Shown here: positions 47,927-60,080 of the stretch, in pieces
Layout: each line of letters starts with the position of its first letter
Position numbering within the stretch: position 1 is the first letter of the stretch
NCBI GenBank assembly: GCA_036489885.1
Contig: DASXEW010000003.1
Location: 1,364,001 to 1,428,000, forward strand
Reading direction: 5' to 3'
Length of the DNA stretch: 64,000 nucleotides
From: Candidatus Baltobacteraceae bacterium
GTDB taxonomy: Bacteria; Vulcanimicrobiota; Vulcanimicrobiia; Vulcanimicrobiales; Vulcanimicrobiaceae
The notes under the pieces: model-generated
Database searches by the model: none
Told to the model about the DNA's origin: nothing
Seen by the model: only the letters and a program-made list of their open reading frames with translations
Made by a program: the position numbers and the translations under genes

Positions 47927-49938
47927 CGCTGGCCGTTTCCGTCGGTCGTGAACTGCGTCGTCAGCCGGCGGAGCGTGCGCGCAGTCTCGTCCAGCTCCGT
48001 CGCCTGTTCTTGGACTTGCTCGACCTGCGCGCGGACGTCGAAGGAGATCCGCGCGACGCGCTCGGCTTCCATCCGGTGCTGTGCGCTGGTCGCGGCGATC
48101 GAGCCGATCGACGCTGTGATCTCCGTCGTCTGCGACGCCATCTGTTTGGTGCCCGCCGAGTTTTCCTCGACGACGTCGTTGATCGAGCGAATCGAGTCGG
48201 TGAGACTCTTGGCGCTGCGCGCCATCACACCGGTGGCGTCCGCGATCTCGGAGACTTGCGCAACGGTCTGCTCGACGCTCTGTAAGATCTCGCGCAGCGC
48301 GGCGCCCCCGACCACGGCCTTCTCGGTCCCGGTCGACACCTTCTCGGCGCCCGCGCCGACCGCGCGAACGGCGTCGCGCGTGCGGACCTGCACCTCGCGC
48401 ACCAGCTGGCCGATCTGCTTGTTCTCGGAGGCCGAGCGCTCGGCGAGCTTTCGCACCTCGTCGGCGACGACGGCGAAGCCGCGGCCGTGCTCGCCGGCGC
48501 GCGCGGCTTCGATCGCCGCGTTGAGCGCCAGCAAGTTCGTCTGTTCGGCGATCTCTTCGACCGCTTCGACGATCGAACCGATCTGCGCGCTGAGCGTCTC
48601 GAGCTCGTTGATCTTGTCGGTTGCGGCGCGAACCGCTTCCGCGATCTGATACATTTCTTCGACCGTGTCGGCGACGGCACGCTCGCCGCTTGCAGCTGCG
48701 GTTCTCGTTTGTACGCCGGCGGCAGCCAGTGTCATCGAGATGTGCGCGAGCCGTTCGACGTCCTCGAACATTCGCGATGCGTCGTTCGTGGCCGAGCTGA
48801 CTTGTGCGGCTTGGTCGACAGCGCCGCGCGCGATCGCGTCAACGCCGACGGAAAATTGCCGCACCATCGTATCGAGCGTCGTCGCGGCTTCGCTTAGCGC
48901 ATCGTAGCCTTTCGCGAGGCCGGCCATTGCGATCGTCGCTTCCGCGACCATCTTGCTCGAGCGCTCCGACGTCGAGCCGAGCTGCGTCGAGCTGGCTGCG
49001 AGCGAGTCCGACGTGCGTTGAATTTGTCCGACGACGAGTGCGAGATTTTGATTCATGCGTGCCAGCGCATTTCCGAGACGGTCGCCGGGTGCGTGCGGCT
49101 CGATCGTTGTTGCGAGATCGCCGGCTGCGATCGCTTCGGCCGTCGCGGCCATCTCGCGCTGATACGCGATCATCTCGTCGAACGCGTCGGCGATCTCACC
49201 CAGCTCGTTTTGTGAGTGAATATCCGCGGTGTCGTCGAGGATGCCGCTCGCAAGCGCGCGCGCCGTCGTCGCCAGCTGGAACGCATCCCGCCGGATGTAG
49301 CGCAAAAACCAGAAGATCAGCGCCAGGATGACGATCAGCGCGGCCAGCGAGATCGCGGCGACGCGGAAGAACGTCAGCTGAGCAGCATAAGAGAGCGCGG
49401 TTGCGGGCTTGGCGGTAAACAGCACGCCGACCATGTGCTGCGCATCGTCGATGATCGGTTCGTAGGCCGCGATGTACGTCTGGCCATTAAAAGGAACGTA
49501 GCCACGATACGGCCGCTGGACGTCGATCGCGTTGCGCGCCAAGCCGGTCAGTTCGGAGCCGATGATCGGCTTGCCATCCTTTTGAAGGGTGGTCGAGATC
49601 GCGATCGGGGCGCCGTTCTCGATTTCGTAGATCGTCGCGTCGCAGCCGGTGATCTTCTTGACGTTGTTGACTAGCTCGATGTCGTTGTTGGCGATCCAGC
49701 CGCCGAACTGCAGCGTCTTGCCGATTACGACCGGCGTACCGCCGTGGACGCCGAGCAGCGTCGACGCGGTGCGCTGTGCGACCTCAACCTGGCTCTGGAT
49801 CTCCTTTTCGACCGAGTCCCGAACCGTGTTGTCGACGACGAAGAGCAGGACGGCCGTGAAGGCGAGCAACGACGCCATCGCAACGGCCAACACTTGCGTT
49901 GCGAGAGAATTCCATCGGATCAGCTCCCGCAGCCTCAC
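47863..49938 (-). CDS. Methyl-accepting chemotaxis protein with a periplasmic Cache-like sensor
   Basis: The start GTG 49938 has a GGGGGAA site upstream; the product has 691 residues. A membrane helix (about 12-35) is followed by a periplasmic domain of about 150 residues of the single-Cache type ([36 protein letters not shown]), a second helix (about 192-212), a HAMP domain and a long coiled-coil signalling domain. The CheA/CheW contact tip reads [20 protein letters not shown] (with [20 protein letters not shown] after it). No CheR-binding pentapeptide ends the chain. No che or flagellar genes are nearby. The 3' end overlaps the alpha/beta hydrolase gene. Confidence 0.92.
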   Translation of the reverse strand: MRLRELIRWNSLATQVLAVAMASLLAFTAVLLFVVDNTVRDSVEKEIQSQVEVAQRTASTLLGVHGGTPVVIGKTLQFGGWIANNDIELVNNVKKITGCDATIYEIENGAPIAISTTLQKDGKPIIGSELTGLARNAIDVQRPYRGYVPFNGQTYIAAYEPIIDDAQHMVGVLFTAKPATALSYAAQLTFFRVAAISLAALIVILALIFWFLRYIRRDAFQLATTARALASGILDDTADIHSQNELGEIADAFDEMIAYQREMAATAEAIAAGDLATTIEPHAPGDRLGNALARMNQNLALVVGQIQRTSDSLAASSTQLGSTSERSSKMVAEATIAMAGLAKGYDALSEAATTLDTMVRQFSVGVDAIARGAVDQAAQVSSATNDASRMFEDVERLAHISMTLAAAGVQTRTAAASGERAVADTVEEMYQIAEAVRAATDKINELETLSAQIGSIVEAVEEIAEQTNLLALNAAIEAARAGEHGRGFAVVADEVRKLAERSASENKQIGQLVREVQVRTRDAVRAVGAGAEKVSTGTEKAVVGGAALREILQSVEQTVAQVSEIADATGVMARSAKSLTDSIRSINDVVEENSAGTKQMASQTTEITASIGSIAATSAQHRMEAERVARISFDVRAQVEQVQEQATELDETARTLRRLTTQFTTDGNGQRQLTAVDVPAISSNAPRASAS

Positions 49939-50034
49939 CTATTTGATTCCCCCTAATCCTTCGTGGATGGCGCTAGAGTTCGACAGCCAAGCTCTGCCGC
50001 CTACGGCTCGCTTGTTTGCCATTAGAACGAGGGC

Positions 50035-50052
50035 TTAAGGGGTAGGCCTTAA
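50035..50052. promoter_or_regulatory. Inverted repeat upstream of the first subtilase gene
   Basis: TTAAGG, a six-base centre and CCTTAA form a perfect dyad in the 218-base gap between the divergent chemoreceptor and subtilase genes. It has the size of a regulator-binding site. I see nothing else of note in this gap besides a GGGGGAA ribosome site for the chemoreceptor. Confidence 0.3.
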
Positions 50053-50156
50053 CACGACATTCAGGATGGACTGAGAGTTTGCGTGCTATGTTGGCGACCG
50101 GCGTGCTCGGCTCGGTACAGCGCGTGGCGTTACCTAAGGAAAGAAAGGGCTCCGGG

Positions 50157-51986
50157 ATGACCTCTTCGATGCGTGCTTCACTAGCGGCCTTAGTCGGCAT
50201 GGCCCTCCTACTCCCGGCCTGCGGCGGTGGTGGCGGGTCCAGCCCTGGCGGCGGCGGCAATCCGACGCCGACCCCGACCGGAGTCGTGTCTGATTTCACC
50301 TGTCCGACGGGCGACGGCAGCAGCTCGGTCGCGCGCAGCGGCGGAGTATCCGGAGCCGAAGCAACGCGTCACGCGATCGTCCGCGCGCCCAAACAAACAC
50401 TTACCTCGGTCAGCCGAATCGCCGTCGTCTACGATCGCAGTGCGCTCTCGCGTTCGGCCGCGGCGTTTACGCGTGCGGAGACCAGTGCCGGATCAACACT
50501 CGCGCAGACATTCGACTATCCGACGCTCGGCAAGACGATTCACATCCTCACGGTTGCGCCCTCGCAGTCGCTCGCGGCGATGACGACACTGCGCGCTCAA
50601 GCCGGAGTACTCAGCGTAACGCCGGCCGGTCTGAAGCGCTACAGCCTCACGTCGACGCCACTCATGGCGAGCAATAATTACTTCCCGGGCTTCACCGGCA
50701 CGACCGCGCCTTTCTACGAGGCGGCGGCTCTTCCGGGTCAGTGGGACATGCACGCGATTCGTCTTGAATATGCGTTCGGATATTCGCAAGCCGCCGGCAA
50801 TACCGCGCCCGGCGGCGCCAACGCAAACGCACTGGGTACGCACAGCGCCAAGCTCGCGGTGATCGATACGGGCCAAGATACGCTGCATCCGGATCTTGCC
50901 GGCAACATCGTGTATCAGAAGTGCTTCATAACGAACGAAGCGGGGACGGCGCAATCCACGTCCACGTTCTCGACGGATCCGCAAGGACACGGCACCGACG
51001 TCACCGGTATCGCCGCTGCGGTTACGAACCCATCGGGTTCGCATCCGAACGATCTCGGATTCGCGGGTGCGGGCGGAAACGTCGGAATCATGGCGTACCG
51101 CGTTTTCCCGACGCCGGATGACAACTGTGGCAATCCGAATTCAAACGATGACGTCTGCGGTGCTTCGACCGCCGACATTGCATCTGCGATCGATGACGCC
51201 GTCACGAACGGCGCGAGCGTCATCTCGATGAGCATCGGCGGCCCCGGTTGCACGACGCCGGGCATCGATCCGGATCCGACGGAGGGTGCGGCGGTCGCAA
51301 ATGCCATCGCGCACAACGTTATCGTCGTTGCTGCAGCGGGCAACGAAAGCACGAGCACGAGCAGCAAACAGCCTATCGACGCGCCCGGGTGCGACACGGG
51401 CGTGATTGCGGTCGGTGCGACGTCGCTCGACGACGGCACGCCGAACGGTTCGAGCGCCGCCGGCGGAAACGCGCATCCGGCCGGTACGTCATTAGCGCCG
51501 CAAGAGTACGTTGCCTATTACAGCAACGCCGGTTCGACCAATACGCTCAACAGTTCCGCATCATGGGGAATCGTCGCGCCCGGCGGCGATCCGGATTGCC
51601 CAACGGCCAATTGCGGCGACAACGACGATCTTCACTGGATCGAGAATATCTGGACGTCGACGCCGTACATGGCGAACTCGCAAGACCAAACGTTCGCAGG
51701 CGAATGCACCGACGATTACCCGAATTCGACCCTGACGTTTGCACCCGTCGACTGCCGTACGCTGATCGCAGGAACCTCGCAGGCTACGCCGCACGTAGCT
51801 GGCGTGGCAGCCCTGATCTGCGGACTCAATCCCGCCGATTGCAATCCGACGACGATGAAAAATCTGTTGTGCACGACGGCAGATACGATCAGTGACGCCA
51901 ATCAAGGATGTGGCCGCCTCGATGCGTACACCGCGGTGGCGACGGCGCTGAGCGATCCGACTCCGCCCGGCCCGTTCACACAGTGA
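50157..51986 (+). CDS. Subtilisin-like (S8) serine peptidase lipoprotein, paralogue 1
   Basis: From ATG 50157 the protein has 609 residues. The signal peptide ends in a lipobox, LLPAC, followed by a Gly/Ser/Pro/Thr linker, so the enzyme is an outer-surface or periplasmic lipoprotein. A propeptide-like region (about 60-190) precedes the S8 domain. The triad is Asp in LAVIDTGQDT, His in GHGTDVTGIAA and Ser in AGTSQATPHVAG; the oxyanion Asn is in VAAAGNES. Several Cys may form disulfides. Its stop overlaps the thiolase start. It is clearly paralogous to 53217-55472. An ATG at 50079 would add 26 residues that do not look like a leader. Confidence 0.87.
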   Translation: MTSSMRASLAALVGMALLLPACGGGGGSSPGGGGNPTPTPTGVVSDFTCPTGDGSSSVARSGGVSGAEATRHAIVRAPKQTLTSVSRIAVVYDRSALSRSAAAFTRAETSAGSTLAQTFDYPTLGKTIHILTVAPSQSLAAMTTLRAQAGVLSVTPAGLKRYSLTSTPLMASNNYFPGFTGTTAPFYEAAALPGQWDMHAIRLEYAFGYSQAAGNTAPGGANANALGTHSAKLAVIDTGQDTLHPDLAGNIVYQKCFITNEAGTAQSTSTFSTDPQGHGTDVTGIAAAVTNPSGSHPNDLGFAGAGGNVGIMAYRVFPTPDDNCGNPNSNDDVCGASTADIASAIDDAVTNGASVISMSIGGPGCTTPGIDPDPTEGAAVANAIAHNVIVVAAAGNESTSTSSKQPIDAPGCDTGVIAVGATSLDDGTPNGSSAAGGNAHPAGTSLAPQEYVAYYSNAGSTNTLNSSASWGIVAPGGDPDCPTANCGDNDDLHWIENIWTSTPYMANSQDQTFAGECTDDYPNSTLTFAPVDCRTLIAGTSQATPHVAGVAALICGLNPADCNPTTMKNLLCTTADTISDANQGCGRLDAYTAVATALSDPTPPGPFTQ

Positions 51987-53176
51987 TCGATTGCGTCGTC
52001 GTTGATGCCGTTCGAACTCCGATCGGCAGATACGGCGGCGCTCTCTCGATGGTTCGGCCCGACGATTTATCGGCGACCGCGATCAAAGGTTTGCTCGCGC
52101 GCAATCCGATCGATCCGTCACTGATCGAAGACGTCTATTGGGGCGCGGCAAATCAAGCCGGTGAAGATTGCCGCAACGTTGCGCGCATGGCGGTCCTGCT
52201 CGCGGGCTTGCCCACGACCGTCGCGGGGACGACACTCAACCGTTTGTGCGGAAGTAGTCTGCAAGCGCTGAACTCGGCCGCGCACGCGGTGATGGTCGGC
52301 GCGGAAGAGATCGTGATTGCAGGCGGCGCCGAATCGATGTCGCGCGCACCGTTTGTGTTGCTGAAAGCAGAAAAAGCGTTCGACCGTGCGCCGGAGATCG
52401 CCGACTCGACGCTCGGCAATCGCCTTACGAATCCGCGGCTTGCCGAAGTCTATCCGCCTATTGCGATGGGCGAGACGGCCGAGAACGTGGCCGACAAGTT
52501 TAATATTTCGCGCGAAGCGCAAGATGAGTTCGCATTGCGTTCGCAGCAGCGCTGCGCGAAAGCGATGGAGAGCGGCCGTTTCGAGAGCCAACTGATTCCG
52601 GTTGCGATCAAGAACGGCAAGACGGACGCGATCTTCGACGTTGACGAGCACCCGCGTCCGAAAACGACGATTGACGATCTGCGCAAACTGAAGCCCGCGT
52701 TTCGGCCGGGCGGCACGGTGACGGCCGGCAATTCTTCCGGGCTCAACGACGGTGCCGCTGCGATGTTGCTGATGAGCGCCAAAGCGGCCAAAAAACACGG
52801 CCTCGAACCGTTCGCGCGCATCGTCACCACCGGCGTATACGGCGTCGATCCGAGCATCATGGGCATCGGTCCGATCGGCGCGACGCAGCGCGTTCTTTCT
52901 AATGCAGATCTCACGATCGACGATATCGATCTCGTCGAGCTGAACGAGGCGTTCGCGGCGCAGTCGCTCGCTTGCATACAAGAGCTGCGCATCGATCCTG
53001 ACAAAGTGAATGTGAACGGCGGAGCGATCGCGCTCGGCCATCCGCTGGGCTGCAGCGGAGCACGTATCGCGACGACGCTTTTGCACGAGCTTAACAAACG
53101 TGACGGGCGTTACGGTATCGCTACGATGTGCATCGGCATGGGACAGGGCATAGCGACGCTTTTCGAGCGCGTTTAG
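51983..53176 (+). CDS. Acetyl-CoA acetyltransferase (thiolase)
   Basis: The start is GTG 51983, overlapping the subtilase stop (GTGA), giving 397 residues. All thiolase signatures are present: the N-terminal VVVDAVRTPIGRYGGALS, the active-site Cys in NRLCGSSLQALNSAAH, NVNGGAIALGHPLGCSGAR with the His, and the C-terminal Cys in MCIGMGQGIATLFER. The length fits a degradative 3-ketoacyl-CoA or acetoacetyl-CoA thiolase. It is unusual to find it between two paralogous secreted peptidases; no other beta-oxidation genes are nearby. A longer frame to 51908 lies inside the peptidase gene. Confidence 0.92.
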   Translation: MIDCVVVDAVRTPIGRYGGALSMVRPDDLSATAIKGLLARNPIDPSLIEDVYWGAANQAGEDCRNVARMAVLLAGLPTTVAGTTLNRLCGSSLQALNSAAHAVMVGAEEIVIAGGAESMSRAPFVLLKAEKAFDRAPEIADSTLGNRLTNPRLAEVYPPIAMGETAENVADKFNISREAQDEFALRSQQRCAKAMESGRFESQLIPVAIKNGKTDAIFDVDEHPRPKTTIDDLRKLKPAFRPGGTVTAGNSSGLNDGAAAMLLMSAKAAKKHGLEPFARIVTTGVYGVDPSIMGIGPIGATQRVLSNADLTIDDIDLVELNEAFAAQSLACIQELRIDPDKVNVNGGAIALGHPLGCSGARIATTLLHELNKRDGRYGIATMCIGMGQGIATLFERV

Positions 53177-53216
53177 TCGACCGCATCACATAGGAAGTCA
53201 CGCTGCGCGCACGGTA

Positions 53217-55472
<2,256 letters not shown>

Positions 55473-55578
55473 ACAACGGCTAACCGTTCGCGCGCGAATG
55501 TGTCGACATTTGCGCGCGTAACTGTCGACTTTCTTGCGCCGGAAGGTTCCCAAGCCGGCGGCAACCGAGTTGCTTTGC

Positions 55579-56486
55579 ATGCGCAGAGCGATACCGGTCT
55601 TACCGTTCGCGTTGTCCTTGCTTTTGGGTTGCGGCGGAGGTGGCGGCAGTGCTCCGTCATCAGGTGCCGTTGCGAATTTCAACAGCCCGTCCGGCATACA
55701 ACAGCTCAAGGTTCAGCAAGCGATGGTTCAGCAATCGCTCGCGCTGATTACCGCGTCTTCGTTACTTGGCGTAGGCAGCGGTTCGCCAGTCGTTGGCGTT
55801 CTGATGAAGGCGCGCCGCAGTCACCCGGCTGCCCACGCGCAAACGCTCTCGTCGTGTCAGGGAGGCTATGAATATTCCGACGATCCGATCAGCGCCACGA
55901 CTGATGTCCTTACCGAAGAGGTCTTCTACGATAGCGCGTGCACTGAGCCGCAAAGCCTCAGTCAGCTTACCCTAAGACCTCATCACCGACGTCGGCGTCA
56001 GTGAGCGGAAACGTAACATTATATGCGCTCTCCGGTGCCATTCAGGGGTACGACACGATCACTGCATCGATAAGTACGTCTGGGACGACTTCGACATTCA
56101 GGCTGAGTGAAAGCCAAGCGACTTCATCGTCGACGCCACCCTTCGTCAATCTCGGTTTGGGGTGTTCGATCACGCAAACCGGAGATGAGACGTGTTCCGT
56201 CGCGGTTGACGATCACGTCGCCGCGCTCAACGAAGACAATGCCGTCGTCGAGAACGTGACCTTGTCGCAGACGAGCGCTCCAATTGTTTCGGAAAATTAC
56301 TCGGGTAGCGGTTCGGCCTATGTCGGCGGGCTCAATTCGACGAAACTTGCCCGCCAGGGAGCGTACGGCTGGACGGTGACCGGCGGCTCGCTCGTGACCT
56401 TCACCATCGACGCCACGGAAACGGGGACGGTCACGTACAGCGACGGGTCCTCAGAATCGATCTCCAACGGGGCGATCTCGAGCTAA
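55579..56486 (+). pseudogene. Surface lipoprotein gene interrupted by a frameshift
   Basis: The first frame (55579-56004) starts with a lipoprotein leader, MRRAIPVLPFALSLLLGCGG, and a Gly/Ser linker like those of the two subtilases. It reads sensibly to SLSQLTL near 55975 and then degrades to an Arg-rich end. A second frame (56001-56486) continues with a beta-rich, Ser/Thr-rich sequence (VSGNVTLYALSGAIQGYDTI) that has no leader of its own and ends with a stop. Together they look like one secreted protein of about 300 residues. One or two indels around 55970-56000 would join them; DLITDVGVS appears in the third frame there. This may be a true pseudogene or a sequencing error. I recognise no enzymatic domain. 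Confidence 0.6.
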
Positions 56487-56524
56487 CCTAAGGCAACCCA
56501 GCCGCGCCGCCGAAACCGAGAGAG

Positions 56525-57382
56525 ATGCGGTTTGTGCGGTTCGCGGTCGTTGCGGTCATCGCCGTGAGTGCTTTTGCGCCCATTTTGGCGGCGCGCGCCC
56601 ACGAGGGTCTGCCCGAAGTCCCGGGGCCGCAGCCCTCGGTTATCGCACGAACGACGGTCTACGCGTTCTATGGCAATCAGCTGGATCGCCGTCACTGGCA
56701 TGCGGTCGAGCACCGCGGCGCCGGTCAAGACACGCCGTATCCTGAACAGCAGTACTACACGCCCGATGCCGTTATCGTCGATCGCGGCGTGCTGCACCTC
56801 AACGCGCTCTCGTACGACGTGCTCGATCCTGCAACGGGTTACGACTATCCGGTCGAAGCCGGCCGCGTCGAGAGCAACGATGCATATCTCTACGGACGCA
56901 TCAGCGTAAAGCTGAAGGTCCCGATCGGCAACGGTTTTTGGCCGTCGGTTTGGATGCGCACGCCCGAGGGACGTCCGCTCGGCGGACAGATCGACATCTT
57001 CGACGGCTTCGGCAGTCATACGAACGGCTTCACCGCATCGGTTGCGACGTGGTCGAACGGCTCAGTGGCTTCGAACCGGTGCGTCATCGTCGAGAATTAT
57101 CAGGCGCTAACCAATTGCACGCGCATCGGCAATCCACAGCGCAAACTGATCAACTACGCGCACGAGTATCACACGTTCGGCATCGATTGGCGTCCGGATC
57201 ATCTTACGTGGTACGTCGACAACAAGCCGTACTGGACGATCACGAGTGGCATTCCGAGCGTACCGATGGTGCTGGTTATGGATCTTGCGGTCGGAGGCGT
57301 CCAAGATGGGCCGCTTCCGATTCCGATGCACCGAAAGCTTCCGGCCGACTTCGAGATCGCTTCAGTCACAATCTCGCGCTAA
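56525..57382 (+). CDS. Secreted GH16-fold protein with an altered catalytic motif
   Basis: The 285-residue product has a signal peptide (ending ILAARAHE) and a concanavalin-like GH16 domain: AGRVESNDAYLYGRISVKLK, GNGFWPSVWM, EYHTFGIDWRPDHLTWYVDN and LVMDLAVGG are typical of laminarinases and related glucanases. The catalytic motif of GH16, ExDxxE, here reads Q155-I-D-I-F-D160, so both glutamates are substituted (Gln and Asp). Activity by the usual mechanism is doubtful; a carbohydrate-binding or otherwise adapted role is possible. It follows the broken lipoprotein gene by 38 bases. Confidence 0.85.
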   Translation: MRFVRFAVVAVIAVSAFAPILAARAHEGLPEVPGPQPSVIARTTVYAFYGNQLDRRHWHAVEHRGAGQDTPYPEQQYYTPDAVIVDRGVLHLNALSYDVLDPATGYDYPVEAGRVESNDAYLYGRISVKLKVPIGNGFWPSVWMRTPEGRPLGGQIDIFDGFGSHTNGFTASVATWSNGSVASNRCVIVENYQALTNCTRIGNPQRKLINYAHEYHTFGIDWRPDHLTWYVDNKPYWTITSGIPSVPMVLVMDLAVGGVQDGPLPIPMHRKLPADFEIASVTISR

Positions 57383-57670
57383 TTGTACTGTTTAGCGGTC
57401 ACGTACGTTATCCAGGCCGGTAAAGAAGAAGAGGCGCTCGCGCATCTGCGCGTGCTCGCGTCGGAATCGGTGAAAGAGCCGGGCTGCAAGATGTACGTCG
57501 GCCACAAAGCGACGGAGCTCGAGCGCACGATATTCATCTACGAACAATACGTTGATGAAGCCGCATATTGGAAACACCGTGAGACGCCGCATTTTCTCGC
57601 ACACGGCGGCGGCGGATTGATGAAGCTCGCCGAATCGCGCACGCCGGTTTTCTGTATTCCGGTCGACTAG
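57383..57670 (+). CDS. Antibiotic biosynthesis monooxygenase-domain (YgiN-like) protein
   Basis: The 95-residue protein has one ABM ferredoxin-like domain: TYVIQAGKEEEALAHLRVLASES, then EPGCKMYVGHK, FIYEQYVDEAAYWKHRETPHF. These small dimeric proteins include quinol monooxygenases and autoinducer-2 degradation factors. The start is a TTG (57383) directly after the GH16 stop, without an evident ribosome site, so coupling with the GH16 gene is likely. Its stop shares the palindrome CTAG with the stop of the convergent gntR gene. Confidence 0.83.
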   Translation: MYCLAVTYVIQAGKEEEALAHLRVLASESVKEPGCKMYVGHKATELERTIFIYEQYVDEAAYWKHRETPHFLAHGGGGLMKLAESRTPVFCIPVD

Positions 57671-58398
57671 CTCGTCCGGCCGAATCGAAACGTAAACCGG
57701 AATTTGTCGGCGCGATAGTACGCGCTTCCGGTCAGGGCCGGGACGCCGTTCTGGTCGAAGAACGTGTGCATCCGCAGCAGAATCGGCGTACCGACTCTGA
57801 TTGCCAGCAGCCTCGCGATCTTGGCGCGCGACGGTTCGGCGGCAACCGTTACCGCCGCGCCGCTGAAACGTGCGCCCATCGCGGATTCGGTCATCGCCAT
57901 CGCCGAGGTATTCGTGAGGGACGACGCGGGTATGCGCTTTCCGATGCGTTGCGGTAATGCGCGATCCTCGTAACCGACGATTTCGCCGTCGACGAGTCGC
58001 AACCGCTGCAAGCGAAAGATGTGCGACTTCGGTGCAACTTGCAGAGCACTGGCCATCTCTTCCGAGGCGGCCACTTCCTCAAAGCTGATCAGGCGAAAAC
58101 CGACGCGCACGCCGGCCTCTTCCATTTGTTCTTCGAACGAGATTGGTCGCGATGTGGAGAGATGGCCTTCGATTTGCGGTTTTGCGACGAACGTGCCGTG
58201 CCCAACGCGGCGCACGATCAGGCCTTCAAACGTAAGGTGCGCGAGCGCTTGACGGACCGTGCTGCGCGTCGTCTCGAATCGTTCGGCGAGTTCGCTCTCG
58301 GATGGGACGCGGGCGCCGACGGCAAGCTCTCCCGAGGCGATCTGCTGGCGCAGCATCTCCTGGATGCGGTAGTAGAGCGGCGGAAACGCGAGGCTCAC
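57667..58398 (-). CDS. GntR family regulator with a UTRA ligand-binding domain
   Basis: The 243-residue protein has the N-terminal winged helix (VGARVPSESELAERFETTRSTVRQALAHL near residues 26-54, then GHGTFVAKP) and a UTRA effector domain from about residue 90 (FEEQMEEAGVRVGFRL to the end). HutC, NagR and similar members release DNA when they bind a small catabolic ligand. It is divergent from the hydantoinase-type operon at 58443 and overlaps it by no base; the 44-base space holds a candidate operator. The start GTG 58398 has no ribosome site, which points to a leaderless message or a slightly different start. Confidence 0.9.
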   Translation of the reverse strand: MSLAFPPLYYRIQEMLRQQIASGELAVGARVPSESELAERFETTRSTVRQALAHLTFEGLIVRRVGHGTFVAKPQIEGHLSTSRPISFEEQMEEAGVRVGFRLISFEEVAASEEMASALQVAPKSHIFRLQRLRLVDGEIVGYEDRALPQRIGKRIPASSLTNTSAMAMTESAMGARFSGAAVTVAAEPSRAKIARLLAIRVGTPILLRMHTFFDQNGVPALTGSAYYRADKFRFTFRFGRTS

Positions 58399-58412
58399 GG
58401 CAGGAGATGTCT

Positions 58413-58428
58413 AGTTGTCTATACCATT
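58413..58428. promoter_or_regulatory. Candidate GntR/UTRA operator between gntR and hyuB
   Basis: AGTTGTCTATACCATT resembles the GntR/HutC-type palindrome with TGGTCTAGACCA core (for example the DasR site), matching it at most core positions, with a mismatch pair in the arms. It sits in the only 44 bases shared by the two divergent genes, so one site could control both. A second TGTCTA half-site lies just upstream at 58409-58414. Confidence 0.4.
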
Positions 58429-58442
58429 GGCAGCTTCCTGGG

Positions 58443-60080
58443 ATGAGCCGCACGCACGCCTCAAGAGCGATCGATCCCGTCGATCTGGAGATCCTGTGGA
58501 ATGGCCTCGTGATGATCGTCGACGAGGGAGCGTTCGCGATCATTCGCACCTCAATGTCCAAGGTCGTCGTCGAAGGACGCGATTTCGGCGCGATGCTCTA
58601 CGATCCGCAAGGACGGTTGCTCGCCGCAGACGTCAGCATCGCTTCAAAGACCGGCGCGACCTCGATCGTCGTGAAAGAGCTACTCAAACGCTTTCCGCCG
58701 GAAACTCTGCGACCCGGCGACGTCCTGGCCACCAACAATCCGTGGTGGATCATGGGACATCTCAACGACATCGCCATCGTCGCGCCGATCTTTCATAAAA
58801 AGAAGCTCGTCGCGTTCGCCGAGTGTATCGCACATATGGGTGACATCGGCGGCAGTCTCTCCGGTGCGCCGCGTGAAGTCTACGAAGAAGGTGTCATCAT
58901 CCCACCGCTGCGCGTCGCGACGGCTGCCGGCGAGAACGAAACGTTCTTCAAGATGCTGGAAGCCAACGTTCGCACGCCGGGACAGGTTGGCGGCGATGTG
59001 CGTGCCTTAATCGCGGGCTGCAACGTGATGGAACGCTCGCTGCAAGCATTTCTCGAACGGCACGCGCTAGCGGATCTCGACAGGCTCGGCAGCGCGATTC
59101 TCGAGCGCTCGGCGCGAACCATGCGTGCCTCGATTCGCAAAGCGATTCCGAACGGGGTTTACTACGGCGAGACCGCAATGGACGGGCCGAGTGGGCCGAT
59201 GGACATCCGCGCAAAGGTGACCTGCACTGACGGCGACGTGACGATCGACTTCGAGGGCAGCTCGCTGCAAAGTACGCTCGGCATCAATTCAACGCTGGTC
59301 TACACCGGCGTATGGTGCAAATACATCATGAAGTGCCTCGTCTGTCCGGAGCTGCCGAACAACGAAGGCACGTTCGCGCCCATCAAGGTGCAAGCACCGG
59401 AAGGTAGCTTCCTCAATCCGACGTGGCCGGCACCGGTTAAAATGAAACCGAGCAGCGGTCACTATATCCCTGTTGCGATCGTGGCAGCGCTCGCCGACGT
59501 GATCCCGGAGCGTATCTTGGCGGAATCCGGCAACAAGTTCTTGCTGTACCTCGCCGGACGCGACGCGGACGACCGTGCGTTTTCCGACATGTTGTTCGTC
59601 ATGGGCGGCATGGGCGCGCGCGCAAACAAAGATGGTTTGCACTGTATGAGCTTCCCGGCGAACTCGTCAAACCTGCCAGTTGAAGTTTTGGAGAATGCGA
59701 TTCCCGTGCTCGTGCGGCATAAGCGCTTGCGTCCGGATTCCGGTGGCGCGGGCCGGTTCCGCGGCGGATGCGGTCAGGATTTTGCAATCGAATCGCTTTC
59801 GGAACGGCCGGTGACGGCGCGCGCCGAGCACGGCAAGCTTCATACGCCCCCTCAGGGATTTCGCGGTGGAAAACCGGGAGCAGCCGGTGACCTGACGTTG
59901 AACGGCACGCGCATCCCGGACAAGCTGCCGGTCATCTTGAATCGCGGCGACGTTCTGCGGATGGAAACGCCGGGTTCCGGCGGTGTCTATCCCGCAAACG
60001 AGCGCAATCCGGACGCTCTGCGCGCCGACGTTGAAGGTGGAATTGTTTCCCCCGGCTCGGCGCAACGCGACTACGCATGA
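58443..60080 (+). CDS. hyuB: Hydantoinase B/oxoprolinase family protein (HyuB)
   Basis: From ATG 58443 the protein has 545 residues and covers the Hydantoinase_B family: AIDPVDLEILWNGLVMIVDEGAF, TNNPWWIMGHLNDIAI, the glycine-rich SGHYIPVA region and the GGAGRFRGGCGQDF segment near residue 425. With HyuA it forms ATP-dependent enzymes that open cyclic imides or amides such as hydantoins, 5-oxoproline or N-methylhydantoin, and in acetone carboxylase-like members carboxylate ketones. It overlaps hyuA by four bases (ATGA). A longer frame to 58302 overlaps gntR and is a shadow. Confidence 0.9.
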   Translation: MSRTHASRAIDPVDLEILWNGLVMIVDEGAFAIIRTSMSKVVVEGRDFGAMLYDPQGRLLAADVSIASKTGATSIVVKELLKRFPPETLRPGDVLATNNPWWIMGHLNDIAIVAPIFHKKKLVAFAECIAHMGDIGGSLSGAPREVYEEGVIIPPLRVATAAGENETFFKMLEANVRTPGQVGGDVRALIAGCNVMERSLQAFLERHALADLDRLGSAILERSARTMRASIRKAIPNGVYYGETAMDGPSGPMDIRAKVTCTDGDVTIDFEGSSLQSTLGINSTLVYTGVWCKYIMKCLVCPELPNNEGTFAPIKVQAPEGSFLNPTWPAPVKMKPSSGHYIPVAIVAALADVIPERILAESGNKFLLYLAGRDADDRAFSDMLFVMGGMGARANKDGLHCMSFPANSSNLPVEVLENAIPVLVRHKRLRPDSGGAGRFRGGCGQDFAIESLSERPVTARAEHGKLHTPPQGFRGGKPGAAGDLTLNGTRIPDKLPVILNRGDVLRMETPGSGGVYPANERNPDALRADVEGGIVSPGSAQRDYA

